The position numbers were made by a program, and so were the translations under genes. DNA of 64,000 nt from contig OX387183.1 in assembly GCA_947561395.2 (NCBI GenBank), forward strand, positions 2,117,883 through 2,181,882. Reading direction: 5' to 3'. Source of the DNA: Buxus sempervirens. Its lineage: Eukaryota; Streptophyta; Magnoliopsida; Buxales; Buxaceae. Of this stretch, positions 1-11,697 are shown piece after piece (position 1 is the first letter of the stretch; the number at the start of each line of letters is the position of its first letter). The notes under the pieces are model-generated. The model had not been told where the DNA came from. It ran no database searches and was given only the letters and a program-made list of their open reading frames with translations.

Positions 1-45
1 TGAATAAAAATTGAGAGAGGATGAGATCGAAGAAGGTAAACTCAC

Positions 46-2199
<2,154 letters not shown>

Positions 2200-2645
2200 T
2201 CTTTCTGACCTTCTGTACTCTAATACAAAACAGAGGATAATTCAAGAAACAAAATGGCTTCTTCTTTTTTCTTTTTTTTTTGTCTTGCCTTCACTAAGCT
2301 CTTACCATTGATAGAACTGATCGGGGGTTATGTACTTCATCAGATGCAGAATTTCTCTTTCGTTAACTCAGAACTGGAGATTAATGTTCGAGTAAGAGAG
2401 AGAGCAGGGAGAGGGAGAGGGAGAGATAGAGATAGGCTTATCCGAAAAGGCTAATGGAAGGGAGGAGCAGAGCCGCAGGTACCCCATCAAAGATCGAGTC
2501 AGTTCGTTTAAGGCGGCTGCGGTTTAGATGAGAAGTTCCAAGACTATGCATCTGCAGATATGCTTGTGGTGTTCGCTATTGTTCCTCCGTCCACTCGTGA
2601 GAAAGAATCCGGTTTTCTTTTTTCTTTTTTTCTGTGGCTTCAAAG
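2200..2645. promoter_or_regulatory. Upstream region of the WCRKC gene with a GA-rich tract
   Basis: Immediately upstream of the WCRKC start codon (gene reads leftwards). A purine-rich GAGAGA/GGGAGA tract lies at about 2393-2435, a motif common in plant core promoters and 5' leaders. No convincing TATA box was fixed. The region ends at the start of the composite element at 2646. Confidence 0.4.
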
Positions 2646-3045
2646 TACGGGGTGCAATTCGGTTCGGTTTGGTCCGGGTCAGTTGAACCCAAGACCAAAC
2701 CAAATATATTGAACACTAACTCTAAACCGAACCGAACCGAAACAAAAACCGATCAAGTTAAACTGAAAACCGAACCAATACAAAACATAAAACCCTAGAA
2801 CCAAACCGAACCGATACAAAACATAAAACCCTAGAACCGAACCAAATGTTCAGTTCAGTTTTGGTCTTTGTTTCACTTTTATCTAGAGTAATTAATTAAA
2901 CATATATTTATTAAAATCGATTTAACCAACCATGCGCATTGGCTAGCCACACTATGACTTAGCCGTTAAATGGATCACCATGGGATGATAAACAAGAGAT
3001 GCGCCATCACCCAGAGATGCAAGTATTACTTGGCCAATGTGGGAC

Positions 3046-3140
3046 TAAGCTGTAGATGGATGTGCTTGCTGTTGAGAGAAGGGGTAGAACCTGGGCTTCA
3101 TAAGGGAAAAGGCCGTAGTTCTCGGAGTGGGAGTGGCAGC
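3046..3140 (-). pseudogene. Captured fragment of HD-Zip II (HAT14-like) terminal exon, 3' part
   Basis: By eye this 95 bp matches 55408-55502, the last coding stretch of the HAT14-like gene, with about six or seven mismatches. It encodes the equivalent of [17 protein letters not shown] followed by QAHPSTA, then a TAG stop slightly offset from the TGA of the intact gene. The homology continues at 6143 on the far side of the 3.0 kb insert. There is no homeodomain or zipper, so the fragment is non-functional as a factor. Confidence 0.9.
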
Positions 3141-4259
3141 TGTGCGCACCCGGACTTCGGTCGCAAGGCGAGGCGCATGCAAAACGATGCGTGCCTCGGG
3201 TTTTTGTTTGGAGTCGCCACTGCCTGACGGGGTGCAGGCAGACACCTGGGTGCCTAAGTTCTTCTACTAGGGCTTTTGGTCTGCGGCTTGGAGATTCTAA
3301 GTAGGGGCTCGGTTGCGGTCTGGGGAAGTCCGTAGACACCCCAATCCACCCCGTCAAGTGACGGGTCCCGTAGGTTTCCCTGGTTTGAGTCAATTCTGGT
3401 CTCTCACTCACCCGATTCCTATTCCAGCATGAAATTTGATTAAGTCTGGCGGGACCGCCAAAGTGGTGTGGGTCCCTTTACCTGATTTTATCTTTTTAAT
3501 TAGGATGATCTGGGTCTGGTGGGGTGGGCCCCATTGGAAGGCCCACGGTATCCCTTGGTGGACCAAGTGTGGCCCGCATGTTCCTTGGTGGGCCAAGTGT
3601 GGCCCTTTGGACTTTGGCTCACTTTGAATTGATTTTATTTTAGAGTTTAGATTTGATTATTTAGTGATTTCCATGCAAAGTGGGTCGGATTGCATTTCGG
3701 GCCCCTGGGTGGGCCCCACAGTTGGTTGCCAAGTGGTTTTGATTATTTTGCTTATTTGTGCCAAAATGTCCAAGTGTTGGGCTTGGGGCCTTTTACCTGG
3801 GCTTGGGCTTGAAAACCCAAGACTTCCTGAGTTGGGGTTTTTGAAACCCTAAGTTGGTTGGGTTCGTGGGCTTAGTGGGCCCGATAGGCCCTACCCGTGG
3901 TCTCGGCCAAACCACATCCTACTTTAATCATGCATGGCCCAATTAGGGCTTGGGTGGGCCTCAAGTGGTTTGACCCACTCAAATCTTTTATTATCTTACC
4001 TAAGCAAAATGAATTGGTCGGGCTTGGTGGGCCCCGTTGGAAGGCCCACTGGAAACCAAGTTGGACCAAGGGTCCAAGCCCCATGTTGGGTTTCCGGGTG
4101 ACCTGGAAACCCTATTGGTTCATCCGGTTCGGTTTGGAAATAAAACCCACATTCAACAATAATCACATAAGAAAATACACAAGATTGACACTCTATCAAG
4201 AAAAATTGGCTCATTGTGTTTTTGGAATTTTTCAAAAATATATCAATTCGTCATGTTTT

Positions 4260-4560
4260 AGGGGTAGGCGCCGACCTCAGGTAGTAGGCGCGAGGTCGGC
4301 GCGAAATGGGCGGATCGAAAACAGCGAAAAAACACGAAAACTGGAGTGGGCGCGAGGTGGGCGCTAGGTGGGCGCGAGCTAGGCGCCAGGTGGGCGCGAG
4401 CTCGGCGCCAAGTGGGCGCGAGCTAGGCGCCAGGTGGGCGCGAGCTCAGCGCACCCAAAGAAGTGGGTGCGAGGTGGGCGCGAGCTCGGCGCGAAGTGGG
4501 CGGACCCAAGCTAGGTGAGCGCGAGCTCAGCACGAGGTGAGCGCGAGCTCAGCGCAGACC
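4260..4560. repeat. GC-rich minisatellite inside the LTR-like insert
   Basis: Repeats of roughly 10-20 bp built on GGTGGGCGCGAGCTCGGCGC variants, strikingly GC-rich in an AT-rich window. The open frame through it (4306-4518) is an Arg/Ala/Gly repeat artefact. Confidence 0.85.
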
Positions 4561-5655
4561 CTGACTCTCTGTTTTTTCTCTCCAAACTCCAATTCCGACT
4601 GGTTTTTAGGGTTTTTTGGTCTCTGTAACTGATTTCTGGGGATCGTTAGACTCCCAGAAGACACCTGAACCCACTTCAAAATTAATCTAACCTAACTTGT
4701 GAGAATCAAATCTCTTTGCAAACCTATGAGCCCGAAAACCAAACACTAACAGAACATGCATTAACATAACATGAATAATCAAGAAGGGAACCAAGGGCTT
4801 TATCGGGATACAACAGAGATGGATAACTCATGGGGGAACATGCTCCCCCTTCGAATCAATCAAGCACAAACAGCAAATAAATTAGCACACCCAGGAGACA
4901 CCCTAGTCATGCTTGAAAGCTTGAAATGAGCTCATTTATTAAACATGGAACATTACCTTGTTTTAATCCCTTGCAGGGTATGCCGGAGGGTTCCTTGGAG
5001 CGCACGAGCAGTCGCTGGAGCACTACCTCTCCTCACCAACTGGTCGTCTTCTTGGTCTCACCCACTGGTCGTCTTCTCGGTTGTGAGGTAATCGGAGAGG
5101 AAGAAGGGAGGGTTCTTTTAACTCAGGCCAAGCAAGGAGGACTAGTTCTCCGTGGGGAGACCCAACCCTGGAGAGAACCAGGGAGTGAGAACTCTCTGCC
5201 CCGGAAAGAATTTCGCCAGAGACGAAAGCCGGCCCCTAAAATCCCGAACCCCAAAGCTCTCCAACGAAAATTTTTCCAACCCCCTGGAAATGAAACCTTG
5301 CGCGGCTTTTATAGAAGAGGACAGAGGGTATCCGCCGAGTTTGGCGCCCACCTCAAGGTGAGCGCATACCCCCTGCCACGTTCGCGCAAGCGACCGAATG
5401 ATTAAAAAACCATTAATGCGGCCGCTCGTTTGGTCGGAAAATCCGAATTTTCGGATTTAGTCCCTGGTTATTTTCAATTTAATCCGATATTCTTGGATTT
5501 TTACAGATTTAGTCCCTGGGATATTTTGAATGTTTGGATATTTATGGATTTGATCCCCGAGATATTTTCCTGCGCAACTCGCCACGTGTGCAGCTCTCTG
5601 CCACGTGCGTAGTTTGCCGGTTTTGCTGCTCGGGAATTTTGTCGGCTCATATTTT

Positions 5656-6096
5656 CTTCATCCGGGCTCCGATCTGGGCAAACTCAGTGGCGTTAGAATC
5701 GTATCGGAGCCCCCTGTCCCATGACCTAGAGGTAAGCACCTGGATCGGATTTTGGCAGAAAGTCAACTTTTGGCTTCGCCCAAGTTTGACCGCCCGCAGA
5801 ACCTTCATCCGGACTCCGATTCCTGCAAACTCAGTTGCGTTGGAATCGTGTCGAGATTCTCTATCCAATGGTATAAAGCAAGGCCTCTGGATCGGATTTT
5901 GGCAGAAAGTCAACTTTTGGCTTCGCCCAAGTTTGACTGCCCGCAGAACCTTCATCCAGACTCCGATTCCTACAAACTCAGTTGCGTTGGAATCGTGTCG
6001 AGATTCTCTATCCAATGATATTAAGCAAGGTGGCCAAATATCACTTAATCAAAAAGTCAACTTTTTGTCCCCTCGGGGTTTGACTTTCTGCTAAGG
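5656..6096. repeat. Three tandem copies of a 147 bp unit
   Basis: Units start at 5656, 5803 and 5950, each opening cttcatcc. The first two share a long block ending in ttggcttcgcccaagtttga; the third diverges in its second half. The spacing is exactly 147 bp both times. The array lies at the downstream end of the LTR-like insert. The overlapping open frames on both strands are repeat artefacts. Confidence 0.9.
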
Positions 6097-6142
6097 TTTT
6101 CATTTTCAGCAATTCCAGGGATGCAAAAATAAGGTGCTTACA

Positions 6143-6209
6143 ACAGCATCAGCGTTGATGGTGGTGGTGGTGGCAGAGGCGGACAGTTAGGTGGTGGAAT
6201 TGGTGGCGA
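6143..6209 (-). pseudogene. Captured HD-Zip II fragment, upstream part (continues 3046-3140)
   Basis: This stretch matches about 55498-55564 of the HAT14-like terminal exon, including the GTGGTGGTGGTGG run and gaattggtggcga. With 3046-3140 it rebuilds about 160 bp of that exon. Homology stops at 6209. The next 140 bp are unassigned. Confidence 0.85.
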
Positions 6210-6349
6210 GCAATGAACACGGTTCATTGAGATTGAGATTACAATGACCACACGATCACATAGAAGCAGAGCAAACCAGTAAAATACAATACTCAAGATA
6301 AGGAGAGATCTATGGCTGACGGATTTTGAGAAAGGCGTGTAAGATAAGG

Positions 6350-7034
6350 AGAGATCATTGAAGGAAGAGAGACGAAAATCCTGACATATTCTCCTTAGCT
6401 TTCATGATCTTTTGGTATTTTCTTCTTCTGGGAGATTCAAACAAGTTAAAGGAGATCTCTGTAAGTTATGAAGAGTCCGATTTAGAGGAAATTTTATTGG
6501 GATTGTCTGGATTCTAGTTTGAGTTGGGTGTTGTTTCTTTGCTTCTTTTGGCAGATAGGAAACTACGAAGTTGAATCTGCTTGGGATTTTAGCCGTGTTT
6601 GATGAATCTTTTTTTGTTTTTTCGGTTTGTACTATTTTAGCTTTTGAAAGCTAGTTCGGCTAGTGTAATTAAGGTATTTCTAAGACTGTGGGAGATTCCC
6701 AGTTTGTTTCTTTGAATTTAGATGCAAATGATGTCTGGAGAAGGGCTTTCAATTCCCTCTACAATTAGAGGGTTTTCTCTCAAGAACCTAATTCAGGCCC
6801 TAACCCTAACCAGAATAGTACTAATCCAGTGGCGAAGAAGAAGAGAATCCTACCGGGAACACCAGGCAAGAAAATTTCATCTTCTTAATTTTTTTATACT
6901 TCGTACCCTTTTTTTTTGGATTTTGCTGTTGCTTCTGTTCCGAAGCCCTTGGTTTCTTAATGTGGTTTCACGTTTTTGCAGATCCGGATGCGAAGGTGAT
7001 TGCTCTATCCCCAAAACTCTCATGGCAACAAACA
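6350..7034 (+). pseudogene. Captured 5' part of an INDETERMINATE-DOMAIN (IDD/BIRD) C2H2 zinc-finger gene
   Basis: From 6722 the frame reads MQMMSGEGLSIPSTIRGF. After a 2 bp frameshift it continues QEPNSGPNPNQNSTNPVAKK then KRILPGTP. An intron follows (from about 6863, with a GC-type donor) ending at 6981. The next exon reads DPDAKVIALSPKTLMATN. In IDD proteins this block directly precedes the first zinc finger. Here homology stops at about 7034, before any finger. 6350-6721 looks like the 5' leader with a possible leader intron. Retained introns show genomic rather than mRNA capture. Confidence 0.9.
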
Positions 7035-7040
7035 TATTCT

Positions 7041-7362
7041 ATGGTTGTAGCCGTAATGGGTGCTCGAGCTTTTGAGTACCTGGCGACGAGCACAGCATCC
7101 TTTGACTGTTTGTTAATGGCTGTTGGGGGGATGAGAATCTTCAAGACAAGATCTATGCCCTTGTGGAAGGTGCAGAACCTTCGAATTTCACATGGAATTA
7201 TGCCATTTTCTAGCAGATTTCTAAGTCTAAATCTGGGGATTTCATTCTTGGTTGGGGGGGATGGGCTTTGCAGAGAGCCAAAGGAAGGGGAAGAAACTGA
7301 AGCTAAGTAGCGTGCCGAAGATGAAACCAACAGAAGATGAGGAAGAGGGTCCTTCAGAAGCT
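7041..7362 (+). pseudogene. Captured N-terminal bHLH-MYC_N fragment (JAM/bHLH13/17-like)
   Basis: Starting at 7041 the plus strand reads MVVAVMGARAFEYLATSTAS. After a frameshift in a G run near 7127 it reads DENLQDKIYALVEG, then PSNFTWNYAIF, a TAG stop, QISKSKSGDFILGW, a second G-run frameshift, and DGLCREPKEGEETEAK followed by TAG, ending near RKRVLQK. This is the MYC/JAM-type bHLH N-terminal domain, which in the family contacts JAZ/MED25 partners. At least two frameshifts and several stops make it a pseudogene. It abuts the IDD fragment on the left, out of frame, and the element's right arm at 7363. Confidence 0.9.
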
Positions 7363-7582
7363 AATTCGGTTCTGTTTCGGTTCGGTTCGGTCTTGATAAA
7401 TATACTAATTCGGTTCGGTTCGGTTTAACTGAACATCTAATCCAAAACCAAACTGATCTAATTTGGGTTAGTGTTTTATAAACCAAAATCGAACCGAACT
7501 TAAAAAAAACCGAACCAAACCGAACCGAAGTCGGTTTGGTTCGGGTTAGTTTCGGGTTTACCCAGACCGAGTTGCAGCCCTA

Positions 7583-8189
7583 TGAATCAAAAGAATCCTT
7601 CCTTTCCAACATTTTTTTTTTGAAGACCATCCTTCCTTTCCAACATTGATGAAAATAAGGTATTGTAGTCGAAATAAATGTACCCCAAAAAAAATAAAGA
7701 TAATGATGCAAATTGTTTTTTATTTATATTTTTGTACAAACCAAATTTCTTTTAATTTATCAAGTTTATTTACATCTCGTTTTTTAATTCTAATAATAAG
7801 AAAATTAGCCATACATTGGATGATGCGACCTCCTAAAGCATGTGCCATGAGTCATGCTGTTGTGGCCCTTTAGAATGCATTTCCTCTAGTGCTAGAATTT
7901 GGTGGTTCTGTGATACCCCCAGTTGGGATGGAGTTTGGATGTTTGGGGTCCCCTCCTGACATGAGCATCCATTTGTGCGTTTCACACTAGTCTCATTGAG
8001 TGATACTAGATGGAACACTCTCGGACCTTTAGGGTTTAGGCATGGCTTATACCAACATTGGGTCATATCATGCTTCACTTATTGCACGCAATAGGCATGG
8101 CCCAACTTTGTTCGGGCCGTGACGCTTGGCCTGTTTGACATCTATACTATTATATAAAGACAACTCCTTGTTTTATATACAACATTCTA
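7583..8189. other. Intergenic; contains one copy of a dispersed repeat
   Basis: No gene. The segment 7905-8025 is similar, in opposite orientation, to 15620-15760 (shared stretches around gagtttggatgt and cctcctgacatg), so both are copies of an unnamed dispersed repeat. Confidence 0.6.
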
Positions 8190-8199
8190 TACATAAAAT

Positions 8200-8557
8200 G
8201 GGGAAATTGGTTTTTAGTGATGCTTTTTAAAAAAAAATCAGTTTCAGTCGGCCAATTCTTAATAATTGACTTTTAGTGATACTTTTTTAATATAATTGAT
8301 AATTGGTGTCATTTTACTGTTCTTTAAGAATTTCTTCCTAAAATGCCCTCAAAAGATTTAAAAACCTTTTCATTCATTTTGTTACAAGTGTAGTTTGCAG
8401 GTCTTTTTGAGGGCATTTTCGGAAAACTTTTTAATGAATAGTAAAATGACATTGATTCTCAATTATATAAAAAAGTATCACTAAAAACCAATTACCAAGA
8501 ATTAGCTGATTGAATTTGAATTATTTGGAAAAAGCATCACTAAAAACCAATTTTTCC
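8200..8557. mobile_element. Mutator-like foldback MITE, copy 1 (358 bp)
   Basis: Perfect 10 bp target duplication tacataaaat at 8190-8199 and 8558-8567. The termini are near-identical inverted repeats containing ATTGGTTTTTAGTGATGC, and the arms continue to pair far inward (foldback). No coding. A 9-11 bp target duplication is characteristic of Mutator-like elements. A longer relative lies at 11698-12838. Confidence 0.9.
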
Positions 8558-8567
8558 TACATAAAAT

Positions 8568-9179
8568 ACCCTTCATATTTTTTCAAATTTACTCCAATAT
8601 CAGGTTTGTTGAGCCATGTGTATCAGTAATTAATTGCCCATGTACCCCTCTTTGTATCTGCCCATATACCCACTCTTTGTTTCTAATTCTTTTGCTAGGT
8701 GCATAGTGCATGCATTCCTCTCGTATCTAGAAATGGTGAGTTCCTTAGATGCACTTTTTGTTTGGATCAGCTTTGCCAAGTGTATTTTAAACAATTACAG
8801 TTAAACCACTCTAGGTTTCACATCCTTGGTTTTTTAGTACATATGGCATGATCTCCAAATAAAATTTCACATAAGTGCTCCACAAGATCTTAAATAGTAG
8901 AAAAGGTGGAAAAGAAAATCAATTGAGATCCTGTAGGGCCTTTATCCATAATCTTATTTGCAGCCTGCATTGCGATCATGCCATGTGTACAGTGAATGGT
9001 ATAACTGTAAATTTTTAAGCAATCGTATGAAAAACTGCAAATAAGATCGTAGATAAAGGCTTTACAGGATGTAAACTCAAAGACAATTGTCAAACGCGGT
9101 AACCACTGTTTTTGATTGGCAAGTGACGCTTTCTTTTCCACTTGCTACTTTTCTCTAATAATAATAGGGCATTTATTTA
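8568..9179. other. Intergenic, no feature recognised
   Basis: AT-rich sequence between two elements. The 83-codon minus-strand frame at 8890-9141 has no recognisable domain. Nothing else was seen. Confidence 0.5.
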
Positions 9180-11392
9180 GGCCACGTTTGGCGTTCATTT
9201 TGTGAATTCATTCCAAGCCTTAGAATGAGTTCCTAGGCCTAGAATGAGTTTTGATGGCTATACCAACGTTTGGTAATTTTGCCAAAACTCGTTCGCTCAA
9301 AACGATAATGAGAAAAACTATTGTTTTGTAGAATCGCCTGCGACCCCGTTTTTTTTGAAATCTGCGAATGAGTTTTGCGTTTTTACGGTGGCAAACTTGT
9401 AAAATTAGATGAAGTTTTTGACGGTGGCATAAAACGTAAATATATCCTTCTAATTTTGCTCTTCGTCTTCGTTGAAAACGCCAACTTGGGCACCAAGAGC
9501 AATAGCTGAAGCAACAAGATGGATTCCCTGGTCCTTCTTCAGTTCCCTGCTGTTCTCACAAACGAACGAAAACCAACAGAAGGGGGAAAAGAGGGATCGG
9601 TCTCTCCATAAATTTGGTCGAGCGATCTGGGAGCAAGTTCTGCAATCGATCTCTTCTTCCATTTCAGTAGGTAGAGTTCTCTGTTTTGGTGAAATCAAAG
9701 CGAGGAGGTTTTTGAATCCATGGCGAGTTTAAACCTGAAGGGGGGAATTTATGTAGTATTCATGGGTTGGCTTGCATTGATGATGACAGATTTGAGGATC
9801 TCCGTTAGTGCAAGATCTGACAAAAAGACTAGGGAAAGGTTTTATGGCAACTTTACGTTGGACGCATCGCCTCCTGATTCAGGAGAGGGAAGCATTGCGA
9901 AGATGTTTGATCGTGTGCTTGAGAAGGAATTTCGGAGAATGACCAATCTGAAGGACCTGATCGAAACAGTTTCAACAGTAGTGTTGCAGATCAGCAAGCT
10001 GTCTTGGAGACTGTAGCTAAAATCACTCACGAGAAGGTGAAGAGAAATGATACCCAAGAGGAAAATGGCACTGGCACTAGACCATTTCAATTTCAAGATC
10101 TTTTTTCACTGGAAAATGAAGATTCTGATGACATGACAACTTTGATAGACAAGATGGATAACGTATTTGTGATGTCAAACAAGAAGTCGAAATATCCAGT
10201 GCTTCAAGTTGATTTAAGGTTAATTTCAGATTTGGTAGTGGTTATTGTTTCTGCAGCAATTGGTGGAATTACATTTTCCTGTTTGAGACAACCGGTCAGT
10301 GTTGGTTATCTTCTTGCTGGTTCTCTCATTAGACCGGGGGGTTTGAATTTCATTAGTGAAATGGTCCAGGTTGAGACTGTTGCACAATTTGGTGTTGTCT
10401 TTCTTCTTTTCGCTTTGGGGCTTGAGTTTTCTTTGACAAAGTTAAGAGTTGTGGGACCTGTTGCTGTTCTTGGAGGGCTGCTTCAAATTATCATATTCAT
10501 GTGCTTGTGTGGTGTAACTGCTTTGATTTGTGGTGCAAATTTATCAGAGGGTGTATTTGTTGGTTCCTTCTTATCAATGTCATCAACTGCAGTGGTGATA
10601 AAGTTTCTGGTAGAAAGCAATAGTAACAATGCTCTTCATGGTCAAGTCACAATTAGAACTCTTATTTTTCAGGATTGTGTTGTTGGCTTACTGTTTGCGT
10701 TGCTCCCAGTCTTGGGTGGTAGCAATGGCCTTTTGCAAGGAATAATATCAATGGCAAAGCTGTTAATGGTGTTATCCTTATTCCTCACTGCTACATCTAT
10801 ATTGTCTTGGTCATTTGTTCCCCGCTTTTTGAAGTTAATGATACAATTATCATCTCAAACAAATGAACTTTATCAGCTGGCTGTTGTGGCATTTTGCTTA
10901 CTATCAGCTTGGTGCAGTGATAAGCTGGGCCTGAGTCTTGAATTAGGATCATTTGTTGCCGGAGTTATGATATCTACAACTGACTTTGCCCAACATACTT
11001 TGGACCAGGTGGAGCCAATTCGTAACATCTTTGCAATTGAAAACATTGTTTTTATGTGTTATATATTTGAATTATTTGTATCCAAATATATTTATAAGAC
11101 AGTTTAAATTTTCTTTTTTCGTTTTCATTTCTTAGGTGTTTCAAGTTTTATCTTTCAAGGATCAACCAGTTTCTTATAATTATTCATAGAAAAAGAAAAA
11201 AGAATAATGGAAAAAAATTTCGTGGAACTCATTTTATTACTTGTTAACCAAACAATTTTTTGGGTGAAAATTCATTCTGCTACGTGTTAACCAAACGCAA
11301 TTAGAAAGACTTCAAAATTAATTTGCAAAATGAGTTTTAAGAACTTATTCTCGGAATGAATTCCTAATCCAGAATGAAAGCCAAACGAGGCC
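9180..11392. mobile_element. PIF/Harbinger-like TIR element carrying a KEA gene copy (2.2 kb)
   Basis: Ends are GGCCACGTTTGGCGTTCATT on the left and, reverse-complemented on the right, GGCCTCGTTTGGCTTTCATT. Both are flanked by TTA (9177-9179 and 11393-11395). GGCC...GTTTGG ends with a TTA duplication are typical of PIF/Harbinger MITEs. No transposase is present; the interior is mostly the KEA copy. Alternative: a retrocopy that landed inside an existing MITE. Confidence 0.75.
9720..11107 (+). pseudogene. Intronless, truncated KEA4/5/6-type K+/H+ antiporter copy
   Basis: The start at 9720 opens with a hydrophobic signal-like segment. A 1 bp deletion near 9932 breaks the frame; the continuing frame reads ENDQ...NSFNSSVADQQAVLETVAKITHEK and then a CPA2 exchanger domain with many membrane segments (VETVAQFGVVFLLFALGLEF, SEGVFVGSFLSMSSTAVVIK, SSQTNELYQLAVVAFCLL, LGLSLELGSFVAGVMISTTD). 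Homology stops at EPIRNIFA, so the last membrane segments are missing. Genomic KEA genes are known to be split by many introns; here about 1.3 kb of coding is continuous, so an mRNA intermediate is inferred. The second frame (10004-11107, 367 codons) is unusually well preserved. Confidence 0.88.
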
Positions 11393-11697
11393 TTACTATT
11401 TTGGATAAGGTTTAAAACCTCTTCACTTCTCATGATTCTTTGAACATGTCTTGCCAAGCATGGCCACATGGTCTTGATATCTTAATTGAATAAACAATAA
11501 TTAATAATAAGAAAATGTCATTTTTCTATGCTAATCATGATTAAAAGAGTCTTTAACCTTGTCACTTAGTGTTTGTTGCCAAGCATTCATGGCCATCTTT
11601 TCTAGTTATCTTCATGGAATAAAAAAACATACAAAGTAAGATTAAAAACATGTCCCTTTTCCAGTCCTTGTGTTAGTAGGACTACAAGAATCTTTAA

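Larger units (their letters stand above)
3141..6142. mobile_element. 3.0 kb TG...CA insert, probable solo LTR
   Basis: The insert splits the captured HD-Zip exon exactly. It starts TGTGCGCACC and ends GGTGCTTACA, so the termini are TG...CA with near inverted repeats. It is flanked by a 5 bp near-duplication (gcagc at 3136-3140, acagc at 6143-6147). No gag or pol coding was seen, so a solo LTR is the simplest reading; a non-autonomous element of another kind is possible. Unlike its AT-rich surroundings it is GC-rich and contains a minisatellite (4260-4560) and a 147 bp triplicate (5656-6096). Confidence 0.6.
2646..7582. mobile_element. Composite TIR element carrying three captured transcription-factor gene fragments
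   Basis: The left arm (2646-2880) begins TACGGGGTGCAATTCGG. The right arm (7363-7582) ends so that its reverse complement begins TAGGGCTGCAACTCGG. Both arms are full of GGTTCGG/CCGAACC blocks. The left arm matches only the left half, and the right arm only the right half, of the complete family member at 21213-21957, so the two are read as the ends of one 4.9 kb element. Between them lie pieces of an HD-Zip II gene, an IDD gene and a bHLH-MYC gene, and a 3.0 kb nested insert. No transposase was seen and no clean target duplication was found. TIR and internal gene capture fit a non-autonomous Pack-type hAT or Mutator element; the superfamily is undecided. Confidence 0.65.

Noticed and set aside
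4306-4518. Arg/Ala/Gly-rich protein
   Set aside because: Produced by the GC-rich minisatellite, not a conserved frame.
5534-6094. 186-codon ORF and its antisense partner with repeated peptides
   Set aside because: The peptide repeats reflect the 147 bp DNA repeat; open on both strands, no domain.
2646-7582. 8 or 9 bp target duplication around the composite element
   Set aside because: cttcaaag on the left and tgaatcaa on the right do not match convincingly, so none is claimed.
9720-11107. Functional KEA antiporter gene
   Set aside because: Frameshift near 9932, missing C-terminal membrane segments and no introns argue for a captured or retroposed pseudogene.
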